DNA from: Bacteroidales bacterium
Lineage (GTDB): Bacteria > Bacteroidota > Bacteroidia > Bacteroidales > WCHB1-69
DNA length: 64,000 nucleotides
Assembly: GCA_017962845.1 (NCBI GenBank)
Contig: JAGCUN010000030.1
Location: 104,321-168,320, forward strand
Reading direction: 5' to 3'
In this document: positions 17,475-27,332 of the stretch, piece after piece
Layout: every line of letters begins with the position of its first letter
Position numbering within the stretch: the first letter of the stretch is position 1
Notes under the pieces: model-generated
The model's input: the letters and a program-made list of their open reading frames with translations, nothing else
Database searches by the model: none
Told to the model about the DNA's origin: nothing
Made by a program: the position numbers and the translations under genes

Positions 17475-17680
17475 CATTAAACATTTCAAAAACTGCCATT
17501 AAAGTATTACAAAAATAAAGTAGTACATTTTGCTCCATCATTCCCTTTATATTGAAAATAGGCTGTCACTATAAGATAACAAAAAAAGGTGCTCTTTTTA
17601 CTATAGGGCACAATTTTTTTTATCATACGGGAATACAGGGCGAACAAGTCATCCTATTTTCCGCAAACAACGGTTGTTTT

Positions 17681-18206
17681 TTATTTTAGGATCCTCTTCC
17701 AATCCTTCCATTCAGAATCGTCATGGTGCTGCAAATAGACTGACCATACCCGGTCGAAGGATGGATAGGCTGACAAGTCTTCATCTGAACAATCCTCCGG
17801 AAGCCAGCAGCGCATGATGTCCCCACCATAAATCCCAATGTTTTGATATTGGTTCTTTAATTGTATTAGTTTGAGCCTCAAAACATTGTTTGTGCTGTTG
17901 TTGAAGTCTTTTCGTATCTTTTCAGGCAATCGCAATGATAATTCGTCTCTGTATTCCATCCACCGTTTAAAAGCCAGCTGCTCCTTGCGAAGGGAATCTT
18001 GCTTGCTTTTCCGTGAGAGTTCAATGTTTTCGGGTGGATATTCACAATCTTGCTGCGCATCAATCATTTGCAAATACGCTGTTTCTATCATTTCCCAAGT
18101 AATGTGTTGATGAACTTCCACATTGGGCTTCTCTCCGCATAAACGCTGGAAGGGTACAAGATTGGCTGCCATATATTGCTTGAGGCATCTTTCCTTGATG
18201 TCGCTT
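17681..18206 (-). pseudogene. 3' part of a lipoprotein gene split by the IS element
   Basis: The frame enters from the IS boundary without a proper start (it reads SDIKERCLKQYMAANL...) and ends at 17681. It contains a helical, Lys/Glu/Arg-rich segment with RKEQLAFKRWMEYRDEL, similar in style to LprI/YecT-type domains, which is only a suggestion. It joins in frame to the 5' part at 19538-19959 when the IS and one 9-bp duplication are removed, giving a protein of about 312 residues. Confidence 0.85.
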
Positions 18207-18302
18207 TACTACTGATGCGATAATTTTTGAAAATTCATTATAACTTATTGATTTTTATGTATTTATAATCGTTCTTTGACTTTTTGATTTGAAATGACAG
18301 TG

Positions 18303-18310
18303 TAACTTTG
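18303..18310 (+). promoter_or_regulatory. -7 box TAACTTTG for the IS transposase
   Basis: TAACTTTG lies 20 bp before the transposase ATG. Confidence 0.55.
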
Positions 18311-18330
18311 CGGCCTCAAACCATAAAGTT

Positions 18331-19509
18331 ATGAATAAGGGTCGCTATGTTTTTTCTCAAGTTTTAGATTTCCTGCCTCGTTTCCAATTTGACAGGCTGG
18401 TAACAAAGTACCGAGGAGATTGGCATTCAAAGGATTTGACCTGCTACAACCAACTACTACACTTGCTATTCGGCCAACTAACTGGTTGTGATTCAGTTCG
18501 AGATATCTGCCTGTGCTTGGGATCTCATGAGAAAATTCTCTATCATCTCGGATTTCGCAATACAGTCAACCCGTCCTCTCTCACGCGCGCTAATGAAAAG
18601 CGAGACTGCCGCATTTACGAAGAGTTTGGGGCACTTCTCATTGACATGGTGCGTCCTCTTTACTCTAAAGAAAAAGTATCGGGTATCACCATAGACAATG
18701 TGCTGTACGCTTTGGACTCAACCACCATATCCACAAGTATCAAACTGGCGGCATGGGCACTCGGGAAATATAGTAAGGGCATGGTTAAGATGCATACGCT
18801 ACTCTTGTTGCATGGAAGCATCCCAGCAAATATCCATATCACTGACGGTAAATGGCACGACAGCAATGAACTGGATTGCCTTGAACCAGAGGCGCTTGCC
18901 TTCTACATGCTGGACAAGGCGTATGTTGACTTTGAAGCACTTTATCGGTTTCATAAAGCCGATGCCTTTTGGATAAGCCGCCCAAAGGACAATATGAGAT
19001 ATGAGGTCGTTGCTCATCGTTCGGACTTTGACACCAAAACGGGTATTAGGGCAGATTTCACCATACGACTCACCACCCCAAAGTCCCGCAAACTCTATCC
19101 TGAACCAATACGCATGGTGGTCTACTACGACAAGGAGACGGGTAATGAGGTCTCTTTTATAACTAACAACTTTGAAATCCACGCATTGGAAGTTGCCAAT
19201 CTTTACCGTCATCGTTGGGACATTGAAGTTTTCTTCAAATGGATAAAGCAAAACATCGTTGTAAAGACATTGTGGGGATATTCCGAAAATGCCGTGAAGA
19301 CCCATCTTTGGGTGGCAATAATCGCTTATTTGCTAATAGCAAGGGCTAAAGTGGCCTGTAATAGTCCATACTCTATCACAGAAGTTGCAACACTGATCAG
19401 GGTCTCTGCACTGGAGCGTACCTCTCTCCGCGAACTTATCACCAGACCTAACCCCTCTGTCATTCTCAATCAATCTGTCAAAGAACCAACACTTTTTGAT
19501 AATTTATAA
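18331..19509 (+). CDS. IS4-family DDE transposase
   Basis: The 392-residue protein has an N-terminal DNA-binding segment (LDFLPRFQFDRLV) and a DDE core: first Asp in NVLYALDSTT, second in YMLDKAYVDFE, and Glu in YRHRWDIEVFFKWIK, which fits the Y-2-R-3-E-6-K signature of the IS4 family. It is full length and probably active. It is encoded on the strand opposite to the gene it interrupts. Confidence 0.95.
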   Translation: MNKGRYVFSQVLDFLPRFQFDRLVTKYRGDWHSKDLTCYNQLLHLLFGQLTGCDSVRDICLCLGSHEKILYHLGFRNTVNPSSLTRANEKRDCRIYEEFGALLIDMVRPLYSKEKVSGITIDNVLYALDSTTISTSIKLAAWALGKYSKGMVKMHTLLLLHGSIPANIHITDGKWHDSNELDCLEPEALAFYMLDKAYVDFEALYRFHKADAFWISRPKDNMRYEVVAHRSDFDTKTGIRADFTIRLTTPKSRKLYPEPIRMVVYYDKETGNEVSFITNNFEIHALEVANLYRHRWDIEVFFKWIKQNIVVKTLWGYSENAVKTHLWVAIIAYLLIARAKVACNSPYSITEVATLIRVSALERTSLRELITRPNPSVILNQSVKEPTLFDNL

Positions 19510-19537
19510 CGTGATAAAATTTATTGCATCAGTACTA

Positions 19538-19959
19538 ATGTCGCTTATACAAATTCCCCTGCTCACCCCCGACCCTATTGCATACACCTCACATACTGTT
19601 GCATAGGCATTTATGGCTGCTGTACAATATTCTTCATACAACCGCCACTCATTCTCAAACAAGCTGGCGATTTCCTCATACTGCTTGTTCTCACCGATTT
19701 TCTTACGCATGATGCCCAATGTGTCATACTTCAAATCAGTTTCCTTGATGCTGCACCAAGCTATATCACTATCGTATGGCGAATTTTTCCTTACATAATC
19801 AATATCCTGTTGGGTTACATGAGTTTTTGATTGGATTCTGTCAATCTTCCATTGAACATACTTTTCTTTTACAGAAGTGCAGCCACAAAGCATCAAGCCG
19901 ATAACTGCCGTGATTGCGATGACACGGAGACGGTTTGGTGTGTTATGGGGTGTTTTCAT
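19538..19959 (-). pseudogene. 5' part of a lipoprotein gene split by the IS element
   Basis: The segment encodes 140 residues starting with a lipoprotein signal (LMLCGC), then a helical body. The frame runs into the IS and stops at 19504. Joined to 17681-18206 it reads ...GVSRGICI-SD-IKERCLKQY... without a gap. It is the last gene of the operon 21841-17681, 15 bp after the FRG gene. Loss of this lipoprotein may have inactivated the three-gene unit. Confidence 0.88.
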
Positions 19960-19974
19960 ATTGTGTTCTGTTTA

Positions 19975-20739
19975 TTATGATTTTACACTACAGAATTTCT
20001 CCTCAACCTCATTATTAATCGCAGACACATACTTTTCAAGTTCGTTATTGGGAGCCAAGATGAAGTCTTTGCGCAGATCCGAAATCTCGCGATAGAGTTT
20101 CTGCTTAAATTCTTTTGGAACAATATGCTTTATACCGATTATTGTGGAATTGCTTTGTTCCTCCAAAGGAATAAGCGCATCTTTCATGGGCTGGATAAGC
20201 AACCTGCTCCATTGATGCATTGCATTTCTGTGTGAAGCAGTATTATATAATTCTTCTCCTGTACCGAAGATATCGGGATGAATGAGTTTCATTTCATTGA
20301 CTTCGCAAGGATGTTGTTGTATTTGAGACAGCATTGTAACATGAAAAGGGAATATTATCTCCCAAAATATACCATCATAATCGTAGTCAGCACTACATGC
20401 GAAGTAGAGGGCGACTAAATCCTTTGAGGTTAAATCCAGCATTCTAGACATTAAACCAGCATGCCGACATTGCGCCATCAGTTCCCATTCATGTCGCACG
20501 ACCATTGAAGCAGAATTATAGCCACAAATTCTAAAAATATCAGGACTTTCTAGCACCTTGTTCCAAATGAAGACTTCAGCTTCTTTAGCAGCGTGTAAAG
20601 TATTTATTTGACGAGTCAATGTGGATAATAACCGATGGTGTACTGAAGATAGTCCCCTATAAAAACTAGGACCATGTTTCTCATGAATGGTATCCAAATC
20701 ATCTAAACTTATGATTGGAATGTCCGTATATATCTGCAT
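19975..20739 (-). CDS. FRG-domain protein
   Basis: The 254-residue cytosolic protein has the FRG signature: SFYRGLSS at residues 25-32 and CRHAGLMSRMLDLT followed by LVALYFAC at about 91-115. The FRG domain (named for Phe-Arg-Gly) occurs in mobile and defence-related loci and has no firmly established biochemical role. The gene lies 16 bp after a zinc-finger gene and 15 bp before the broken lipoprotein gene. A second FRG protein is encoded at 30828-31670 in the same island. Confidence 0.85.
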   Translation of the reverse strand: MQIYTDIPIISLDDLDTIHEKHGPSFYRGLSSVHHRLLSTLTRQINTLHAAKEAEVFIWNKVLESPDIFRICGYNSASMVVRHEWELMAQCRHAGLMSRMLDLTSKDLVALYFACSADYDYDGIFWEIIFPFHVTMLSQIQQHPCEVNEMKLIHPDIFGTGEELYNTASHRNAMHQWSRLLIQPMKDALIPLEEQSNSTIIGIKHIVPKEFKQKLYREISDLRKDFILAPNNELEKYVSAINNEVEEKFCSVKS

Positions 20740-20755
20740 GATGAAAGATTTGATT

Positions 20756-21841
20756 TTAAAATTTTACAAAAAAGTTTGAGGGGACAAAGACACGTCCTGT
20801 GAAATAGTTGTACAGCTCTTTTACAATTTCGGACTTGCTATACCGAATGCCAATAGGCTTATTGTTTATGCGAATCATAAACTCGTCAAATTGGTTTGGT
20901 TCTGGGAGATGCCCAAAGAAATACAATGAGACCCTTATGAAAATGTCCTGTAATCCATATCTGAAAATTTCAGCTTGCTCCCTCATGAAATTTTCTATGA
21001 TTATCTTCCGCTTCTCATCATTGACAACCTTAACTCTGAATTCATTTTCTCCGACATTGATATACTGGTCAAAACTGCTTTCTTCATTTATACCGTACAA
21101 TTCACAAAAATGCTTGTTCTCCAATGAGTCATAAACTTGAACAACAAAGTCATTCATGAATATCACATACGGGTTACAAGTCGTTCCAAAGGTTACAATA
21201 TTACCCGTATAATCTTCATCCTTTCTAGTTTCCAAATATGTGATAGACAATGGAATGTCATATATTTCATCAGTAGGATTTTTATAATTTAAGATGAAAG
21301 TGTGAAGCTTCTGCTGTAGAGAATCTGGGAGGGACAATTTCCCACATACACAAGACCGCCATAGTTGTATGTAAAAGAACAAACGCAATTTAGAAATATC
21401 GGTGCCGCTTATAATGACTTCTTTTGCCTGATGAGGGGTGCTCTTTCTGAATTTTGGCAAAATACAATTGCTGAAATCCTTTTCAATGTTAGTGAAGATG
21501 TTCTTCTCACAATCTGAACAGAAAACGTCGTCAACGGAAAATGGAATTTTCCCTTCTTGTTGGTTCTCCTTGTCTGTGGTGGTTCTTCCTATAATTTCTT
21601 CGATAATTTTGGATGATACCTCCCTTTGATAATGATAACAGACGGAGTTATTATGTGAAGAGATTACATAATAACTCCCTTTTTCTCGAGTATTGCATCC
21701 TTCATCATTGAGACACTTTCGTATTATCATATCCGTGAGGTAGTGTGTATTCTTTTTGTTCGCAACCCTATGGCCGCAGAAAGCACATATATTATTTCCT
21801 AGCATGTTATCCTCTCTCTGATTTGTGATTTCGTGTTTCAT
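20756..21841 (-). CDS. Zinc-finger protein partnered with an FRG protein
   Basis: The 361-residue protein has CxxC pairs at about residues 19/22 (ICAFC) and 108/111 (FCSDC), with NTHYLTDMIIRK after the first pair. This is the layout of an HNH-like or treble-clef zinc-binding N-terminus. The HNH catalytic His-Asn-His is not clear, so nuclease activity is unproven. The remaining 240 residues are alpha/beta without a recognised motif. It is first in the operon behind a consensus promoter, so it may be the sensor or effector for the FRG partner. Confidence 0.6.
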   Translation of the reverse strand: MKHEITNQREDNMLGNNICAFCGHRVANKKNTHYLTDMIIRKCLNDEGCNTREKGSYYVISSHNNSVCYHYQREVSSKIIEEIIGRTTTDKENQQEGKIPFSVDDVFCSDCEKNIFTNIEKDFSNCILPKFRKSTPHQAKEVIISGTDISKLRLFFYIQLWRSCVCGKLSLPDSLQQKLHTFILNYKNPTDEIYDIPLSITYLETRKDEDYTGNIVTFGTTCNPYVIFMNDFVVQVYDSLENKHFCELYGINEESSFDQYINVGENEFRVKVVNDEKRKIIIENFMREQAEIFRYGLQDIFIRVSLYFFGHLPEPNQFDEFMIRINNKPIGIRYSKSEIVKELYNYFTGRVFVPSNFFVKF

Positions 21842-21863
21842 TTTTTTCGGTTTTAAATTTCCG

Positions 21864-21871
21864 CAAAGGTA
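21864..21871 (-). promoter_or_regulatory. -7 box TACCTTTG for the zinc-finger/FRG operon
   Basis: The minus strand reads TACCTTTG, 23 bp upstream of the ATG at 21841. The gap 21842-22061 otherwise holds nothing that I recognise. Confidence 0.65.
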
Positions 21872-22061
21872 TAAGTGTTTTTTTTATAAAAACAATACAC
21901 CCTGAAAAAAACCGCATTAAAATAGTTATTTTTTCGTTTTGGAGGTGATTTTGACACTAAAAACACTCTTTTCTCCACTCAAATTACTCCCCCAAAAGAT
22001 GTCTGCGAACAGGATTTTGGAAGAAAAATGACTTGCGCACCGACAATATCTCGAATCACTT

Positions 22062-25000
22062 TTAATCCTTCACACAACGGACGGGAAGGAAACTAGCACC
22101 ATCCGCTTCTAACGAGCGCACCCCAGAATCATAATAAGCAAACAAATAAAACTGATAGCCACTAGAACTCCAAAATTCTGAAAATCGTCCTTGACCAGAA
22201 GACTGCATTATAGTGTTACGGTAAGATGCACCTCCTAATGGGTACGCATTAAACGATGTAGAATTATTACTATTAGGATTATTTCCAACTGTGCAGGGTT
22301 CTGCATAAACATCCCAACCGTTTGTACTCGCTAATGATTTTGCTATGGTATTGGTATCGGTTGAACATAAATACCTATTTTGTGTCTTTAAGTATGAAAT
22401 CAATTGATTCCATTCTGTTGCACTTGGGATATGCCACCCTATCGGACAAATTCCCTGATCATTGCGCATTACAGCACTATGATTATACAATAAGCCATAC
22501 GTTGAATTAGAACTATTTCCTCCGTAATAATAGTAAGCACCGTATGAATTGTTTTCCCCATATACAAGGGATGTGTTATCTTGATATCTAGTGGTTCGTA
22601 AGTTCGAATTCATCCAACATTGGTGTCCAATAGCCACAGTATTATATGAACGTCCCTCACGATCTGACGTGTTTCCACAATGGTTATTTGTGGTAAAAGA
22701 TATTTGAGATGCATAAAACATACTTGCATTACATATTACATACGCTCGCACATAGTATGTGGTATTGGCCAATAAATTTTCAAGATCACTCACAAATTCT
22801 CCACTTACACAACCATCAGTTGTATATTCATCCAATATTGTCGGATTTGGCGATGTGCTCCAACAAACACCTCGTAAAATCATCATTACATCTCCATTAC
22901 CTGTTATGAATCCCCCACTCGTGGCTGTAAAAGCTGATATGTCTGTCGCCTGAGTTGTGGTAATACTTGGTGAAATACTGTCCATAGGATTATCCAATAC
23001 ACAACGCAAAGATAGTGCATTTCTTTTATTACTTTCACGAGAGTTCATTGATTGATTGTCCGTTTTCAAAAAGTGGCTAATGCCTTTCTCGGTATTTTTC
23101 CCAGAACAACTCCAAAAATATGCTCCTCTTTCAAAATCAATGGAACTTTCATCGATATACCCGGCTGGCAAAGCATTGAATCCTGTCGCATTATTTGTAT
23201 ATGGGTCATTGCCAATGGAGCAGATCACGTCACTAGTACTCCAACCCATATTGGATGCCAACGATTTAGCGATAAAAGCATTCGATCCACCGCAGTGGTA
23301 TTCATCTCTGCTTGTCACATAATAATGCAACAAAATCCATTCGGCCTCACTTGGAACATGCCATCCCGTTGGACAAATACCCTGCACTCTACTAGGAAAA
23401 GTATCACTTTCTTCCATGTTATTCATTATCGCAGGCCAGTTGTATAAATATCCGTATGTATTTATAGCTGTCTGATTGTGATTTGGATTATAACGGTATG
23501 CAATGGAAGAAGATGTATCTGTACCAACTGGGATTCCTATTTCGTTACTGAACTTCGTTGTCCTCAAATTCTCTTTCATCCAGCACTGGCTGCCGATTTG
23601 AACCGTATGGTATGCATTCCCATCCACATCAATTAGCGTTGGCTGATTGAAGCATCCATGACTGTCCGCAGATATGGCCAATCGGAAACCAATGGTTGCA
23701 GAACGTGTGTCGGGCACAGCCGAATCACGAGCGAAAACAGTACAAGATGAAGAAAGAGAATTGTAACCACCTCCACGTACCACACGAGTTGTACCCGATG
23801 CTGGACCAGCAGGATTATTATAAATGCCCGGATTTAATGTGCCATAATAATCAGAACACCATTCAGCTACGTTACCACTCATGTCAAATGTTCCAATTTC
23901 ATTGTTCTGTAAAAGTCCGACTTCGTGGGCAGAAGAATTATTGGAGTACCATGCCACCGTACCGATAGCATTGCTACCAGCATAGAGGTTGTTACTCGTT
24001 TGTCTTCCACCTCGTGCTGCATACTCCCATTCGGCTTCTGTTGGCAATCTAAAGACAATGCCTGTGTAGGCATTCAAAATCTGCAAAAATGAGAGTACAT
24101 CTTCATAGCTTACATAATAAGCAGGGAAATTATTGCCAAAACCAAGGTTCGTTGTCCATTGGGAACCGCTGCTTGTCGGTGTTGCTCCCATCAGAGCCAT
24201 CCATTCCTTCTGTGTAATTTCGAATTTCCCGATAAAGAAAGGATTGATAACAGCGTGAAAATCGTTACTCATGGAACAGCTGCCGCCTTCCACTGCAATC
24301 ATTTTATTTAAAATTTGACGGATTACTTCCTGTTGGTTTGCTGTTACTCCATTGCCCCAATTAACGGTGATACCATTGATGTATTCTTGCGTGTTGTCAG
24401 CCGGAGTGGTGAATGCCTGCACGTCGCCATAGCCAATGCCGAACTGATTGATGGCGTATGCCCGCACAAAATAAGTGGTGTTTGCTGCCAATCCTATCTT
24501 TGCATAATCAAAAGATCCAGTTCCACTTCCCAATTTGATGGTGTCGTTAAAGATGGAAACATTGGCATTGGTTCCCCAACAAAGTCCGCGTTCCACGACT
24601 TCTGCGGCAATTCCGTCAGACACTGTTCCTCCCCAATTTGCAGATGTGGTATTAATATCAATGATGGGCGAAGTGCTGACTCGCGGCAATACATCAATAG
24701 CCAAGCGTCCGCCGTATGTAATAAACGTATTTGACGGAGAACTGGAGTATCGTGCCGACACCCTGCAATAATCCTCGTTGAAATACCAACATCCACCGCG
24801 CATAACACGTGCTGTCCCGTTGCTGGAACCAGTTGGATTGCTGTATGTTCCGGGAGAATACATCCCATACCAGTCGCTGCACCATTCCCATACATTTCCA
24901 CTCATATCGTAGATACCCAGTGAATTTGCATCCTTACCACCAACCGCATGAGATGAACTGTTCGCATTGTTGGTGTACCATGCTACATTTTCTACAATAT

Positions 25001-27326
25001 CGCTGCCACTGTATTGGTAATTATTGGCATGAATTCCGCCACGAGCAGCATATTCCCATTCCGATTCTGTAGGCATACGGAAAGAAAGGGAGGTGAGTTC
25101 ACATAATCTTGAAATGAACAGTTGGAATTGGTCATAACTAAAATTGTATGCGGGGAAGGTATCTCCCAGACCGTATGTATTTGACCACTGACTGCTTACT
25201 TCCGGTATGTTTACAATCTGGCTCCATTCTTTTTGTGTAACCTCATATTTCCCAATTCCGAACGTGTTGATTTTTGCTGTATGGACGGGAGATTCATTCT
25301 CCTGCTGTGTACTGCCGATAGTGGCATTGCCACCTGCAACAATTACCATATTATTCAATATCTGACGGATAACTTCCTGCTGATCAGGAGTTACGCTGTC
25401 ATTCCACGATACGTCAAAACCATTGATGTTTTCAGTATTCAGCGTTCTGAATGTCACAACATCTCCATAACCTGTTCCTATATCGTTTGTAGCAAATGCT
25501 CGAATAAAGTAATTTTGCCCCGGGTCGAGATTGTTGATGGGAAGCGAAAACTGTCCCAAAGTACCATCGTTGCTAGCCACGCTGTCAGAAATGGTTGGCT
25601 GATTAGTTGTACTCCAGCATATTCCACGAGTGACAATAGGGCTTCCATTGTCGCTAATTACATTTCCTGTCGCGATGGCGAAGACATTGCTGATTTCTGG
25701 CACACCTATTGTTTGTACAAGTGGCACATCTGCTTCCGTAGAGAAGGTTACTTCTTCACTATAGGAAGTGCCTACAGTATTCGTTGCGTATGCCCGAACG
25801 TAGTATGTCGTGTACGGTGTTAAAGAGTCTATGAGCATTTGAAATGTTCCGATACCATTGCCGACCAACAATGTAGCATCAGACAAAGAGGCGTCGGGAT
25901 GTGTGGATATACATATCCCATTAACGGTTGGACTTCCCTCACAAGAAACAACCTGATAGGTGGCGACTGCGCTGTGGGCTGTGACACTATCAACGGATAG
26001 GTTGATGACAACAGGCATGTCTGGAGTCGTGAATGAGAGTTCATTGCCACAGCGAGTTCCGATGTCATTGGTGGCGAAAGAGCGGACATAATATGTGGTA
26101 TGAGGTGTCAGGTCATTCATGGTGGTGACATAGTTCCCTATACCACTCCCCGAAACAATGACATTGCCAGAACATCCGACAATTGGAATCGTGTCCCATA
26201 CCACGCCGCGTTCAACAACAGAGGATCCATTTTCCGAAACGACCTGGCAAGAAATCACCCCTGTCAAGTCGGCAGTTGTGTTTCCAAAGAGATTGTCGAT
26301 GAACAAAGTTACCACATCGGGCAGATTAAGAGTAGTAAAAGACTGCACTGTACTGTATCCAATGCCGACACTATTAATGGCATACGCACGCACATAATAT
26401 GTTGTACCAGAATCAAGGGAATTGATGATGTTGCTGAAAGGATTAACAACTTCATTTATAGCCTGATGCCAATCAGAATAGACGGGTAGTCCATCCGTAC
26501 ACCAGCACACACCAAGTTCAATTATTGTATCGTCGTTGTTGTTGACGACATGACTGTAAATGGAGGCAGAAGATACGGATACATCACGTATACTATCAAT
26601 AGTAATCGTTGGAGGCAATACAACTTCTGCATCAAATAACAAAGTGAAGTATTGTGAACCAGACAGTTGAGACAACATCTTGTGCTGGCTTTCACATTCA
26701 ATATCGTTAATGGTTGCATAACCAAAGTATTCCATCATATCACCACTATCAAATGGGAGATTTGACAAACTATAGAACTCCTTTGTCTCGAACTCCTGCA
26801 CATCACCGTACAGTCCCATATATTTGATTGTATTTGTGTTGCCGATACCCGTATTAATCATTTTGATATGGGTCATTCCATCCTCAATCCGAGCATTCAA
26901 CAAATAAGTTTGTGGCGAAGACAAAGTGGCTTGAAATAAATGTGTACCAGAGGTAAGAGAGCCGCAATAATTGGCAACCAGTTTTCCAGTCACATCAAAA
27001 ATCTCTAAAACAACATTTTCGTTATTGTTTAACTGCAACGAAAATTTTGTCGTTCCATCGAAAGGGTTTGGAGTGTTTTGAAACAATCTGAACGTATTAT
27101 TGCCTGTATAATCCACAATACCAGTTGTGCCAAGTGTCAGTGTAGTATCTGGATAAAAAAGCATCTCCTGCCAACGTTTGGAATGATTCGTCACAGATAC
27201 TCTGTCAAGTTGGACATACGTGTTATTTCTGTCCTTGCCTGTGAAAGTCAGAGTTGTGGTATTTTGTGCAAATAGCTGCACACAAAATAGTAACAAACAG
27301 AATAGTATTATTTTTTTTGCATTCAT
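22062..27326 (-). CDS. 1754-residue secreted protein with FN3-like, SUMF1 and FISUMP domains
   Basis: Residues 1-21 are a signal peptide. Residues ~79-150 resemble a T9SS sorting domain (FRLFQNTPNPFDG, then LEIFDVTGKLV) but lie at the N-terminus. From ~240 to 630 there are four FN3-like repeats sharing RGVCW and TTYYVRAYATN. A SUMF1 domain (~655-880), another FN3-like repeat, a second SUMF1 (~1000-1225), a FISUMP domain (GSQCWMKENLRTT, GICPTGWHVPSEAEW), a further FN3-like repeat and a second FISUMP (~1540-1754) follow. It is the last gene of the caspase operon, 6 bp after the SUMF1 lipoprotein. The architecture suggests a large surface or extracellular binding protein; no catalytic residues are evident. 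Confidence 0.85.
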   Translation of the reverse strand: MNAKKIILFCLLLFCVQLFAQNTTTLTFTGKDRNNTYVQLDRVSVTNHSKRWQEMLFYPDTTLTLGTTGIVDYTGNNTFRLFQNTPNPFDGTTKFSLQLNNNENVVLEIFDVTGKLVANYCGSLTSGTHLFQATLSSPQTYLLNARIEDGMTHIKMINTGIGNTNTIKYMGLYGDVQEFETKEFYSLSNLPFDSGDMMEYFGYATINDIECESQHKMLSQLSGSQYFTLLFDAEVVLPPTITIDSIRDVSVSSASIYSHVVNNNDDTIIELGVCWCTDGLPVYSDWHQAINEVVNPFSNIINSLDSGTTYYVRAYAINSVGIGYSTVQSFTTLNLPDVVTLFIDNLFGNTTADLTGVISCQVVSENGSSVVERGVVWDTIPIVGCSGNVIVSGSGIGNYVTTMNDLTPHTTYYVRSFATNDIGTRCGNELSFTTPDMPVVINLSVDSVTAHSAVATYQVVSCEGSPTVNGICISTHPDASLSDATLLVGNGIGTFQMLIDSLTPYTTYYVRAYATNTVGTSYSEEVTFSTEADVPLVQTIGVPEISNVFAIATGNVISDNGSPIVTRGICWSTTNQPTISDSVASNDGTLGQFSLPINNLDPGQNYFIRAFATNDIGTGYGDVVTFRTLNTENINGFDVSWNDSVTPDQQEVIRQILNNMVIVAGGNATIGSTQQENESPVHTAKINTFGIGKYEVTQKEWSQIVNIPEVSSQWSNTYGLGDTFPAYNFSYDQFQLFISRLCELTSLSFRMPTESEWEYAARGGIHANNYQYSGSDIVENVAWYTNNANSSSHAVGGKDANSLGIYDMSGNVWEWCSDWYGMYSPGTYSNPTGSSNGTARVMRGGCWYFNEDYCRVSARYSSSPSNTFITYGGRLAIDVLPRVSTSPIIDINTTSANWGGTVSDGIAAEVVERGLCWGTNANVSIFNDTIKLGSGTGSFDYAKIGLAANTTYFVRAYAINQFGIGYGDVQAFTTPADNTQEYINGITVNWGNGVTANQQEVIRQILNKMIAVEGGSCSMSNDFHAVINPFFIGKFEITQKEWMALMGATPTSSGSQWTTNLGFGNNFPAYYVSYEDVLSFLQILNAYTGIVFRLPTEAEWEYAARGGRQTSNNLYAGSNAIGTVAWYSNNSSAHEVGLLQNNEIGTFDMSGNVAEWCSDYYGTLNPGIYNNPAGPASGTTRVVRGGGYNSLSSSCTVFARDSAVPDTRSATIGFRLAISADSHGCFNQPTLIDVDGNAYHTVQIGSQCWMKENLRTTKFSNEIGIPVGTDTSSSIAYRYNPNHNQTAINTYGYLYNWPAIMNNMEESDTFPSRVQGICPTGWHVPSEAEWILLHYYVTSRDEYHCGGSNAFIAKSLASNMGWSTSDVICSIGNDPYTNNATGFNALPAGYIDESSIDFERGAYFWSCSGKNTEKGISHFLKTDNQSMNSRESNKRNALSLRCVLDNPMDSISPSITTTQATDISAFTATSGGFITGNGDVMMILRGVCWSTSPNPTILDEYTTDGCVSGEFVSDLENLLANTTYYVRAYVICNASMFYASQISFTTNNHCGNTSDREGRSYNTVAIGHQCWMNSNLRTTRYQDNTSLVYGENNSYGAYYYYGGNSSNSTYGLLYNHSAVMRNDQGICPIGWHIPSATEWNQLISYLKTQNRYLCSTDTNTIAKSLASTNGWDVYAEPCTVGNNPNSNNSTSFNAYPLGGASYRNTIMQSSGQGRFSEFWSSSGYQFYLFAYYDSGVRSLEADGASFLPVRCVKD

Positions 27327-27332
27327 ATCCGC

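Larger units (their letters stand above)
18207..19537. mobile_element. IS4-family insertion sequence, 1331 bp
   Basis: The ends are imperfect inverted repeats: left TACTACTGATGCGATAA and right (reverse complement) TAGTACTGATGCAATAA. The element is flanked by a 9-bp target duplication ATGTCGCTT (18198-18206 and 19538-19546). It carries one transposase gene. Both ends and the duplication are intact, so the insertion appears recent. Confidence 0.92.
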
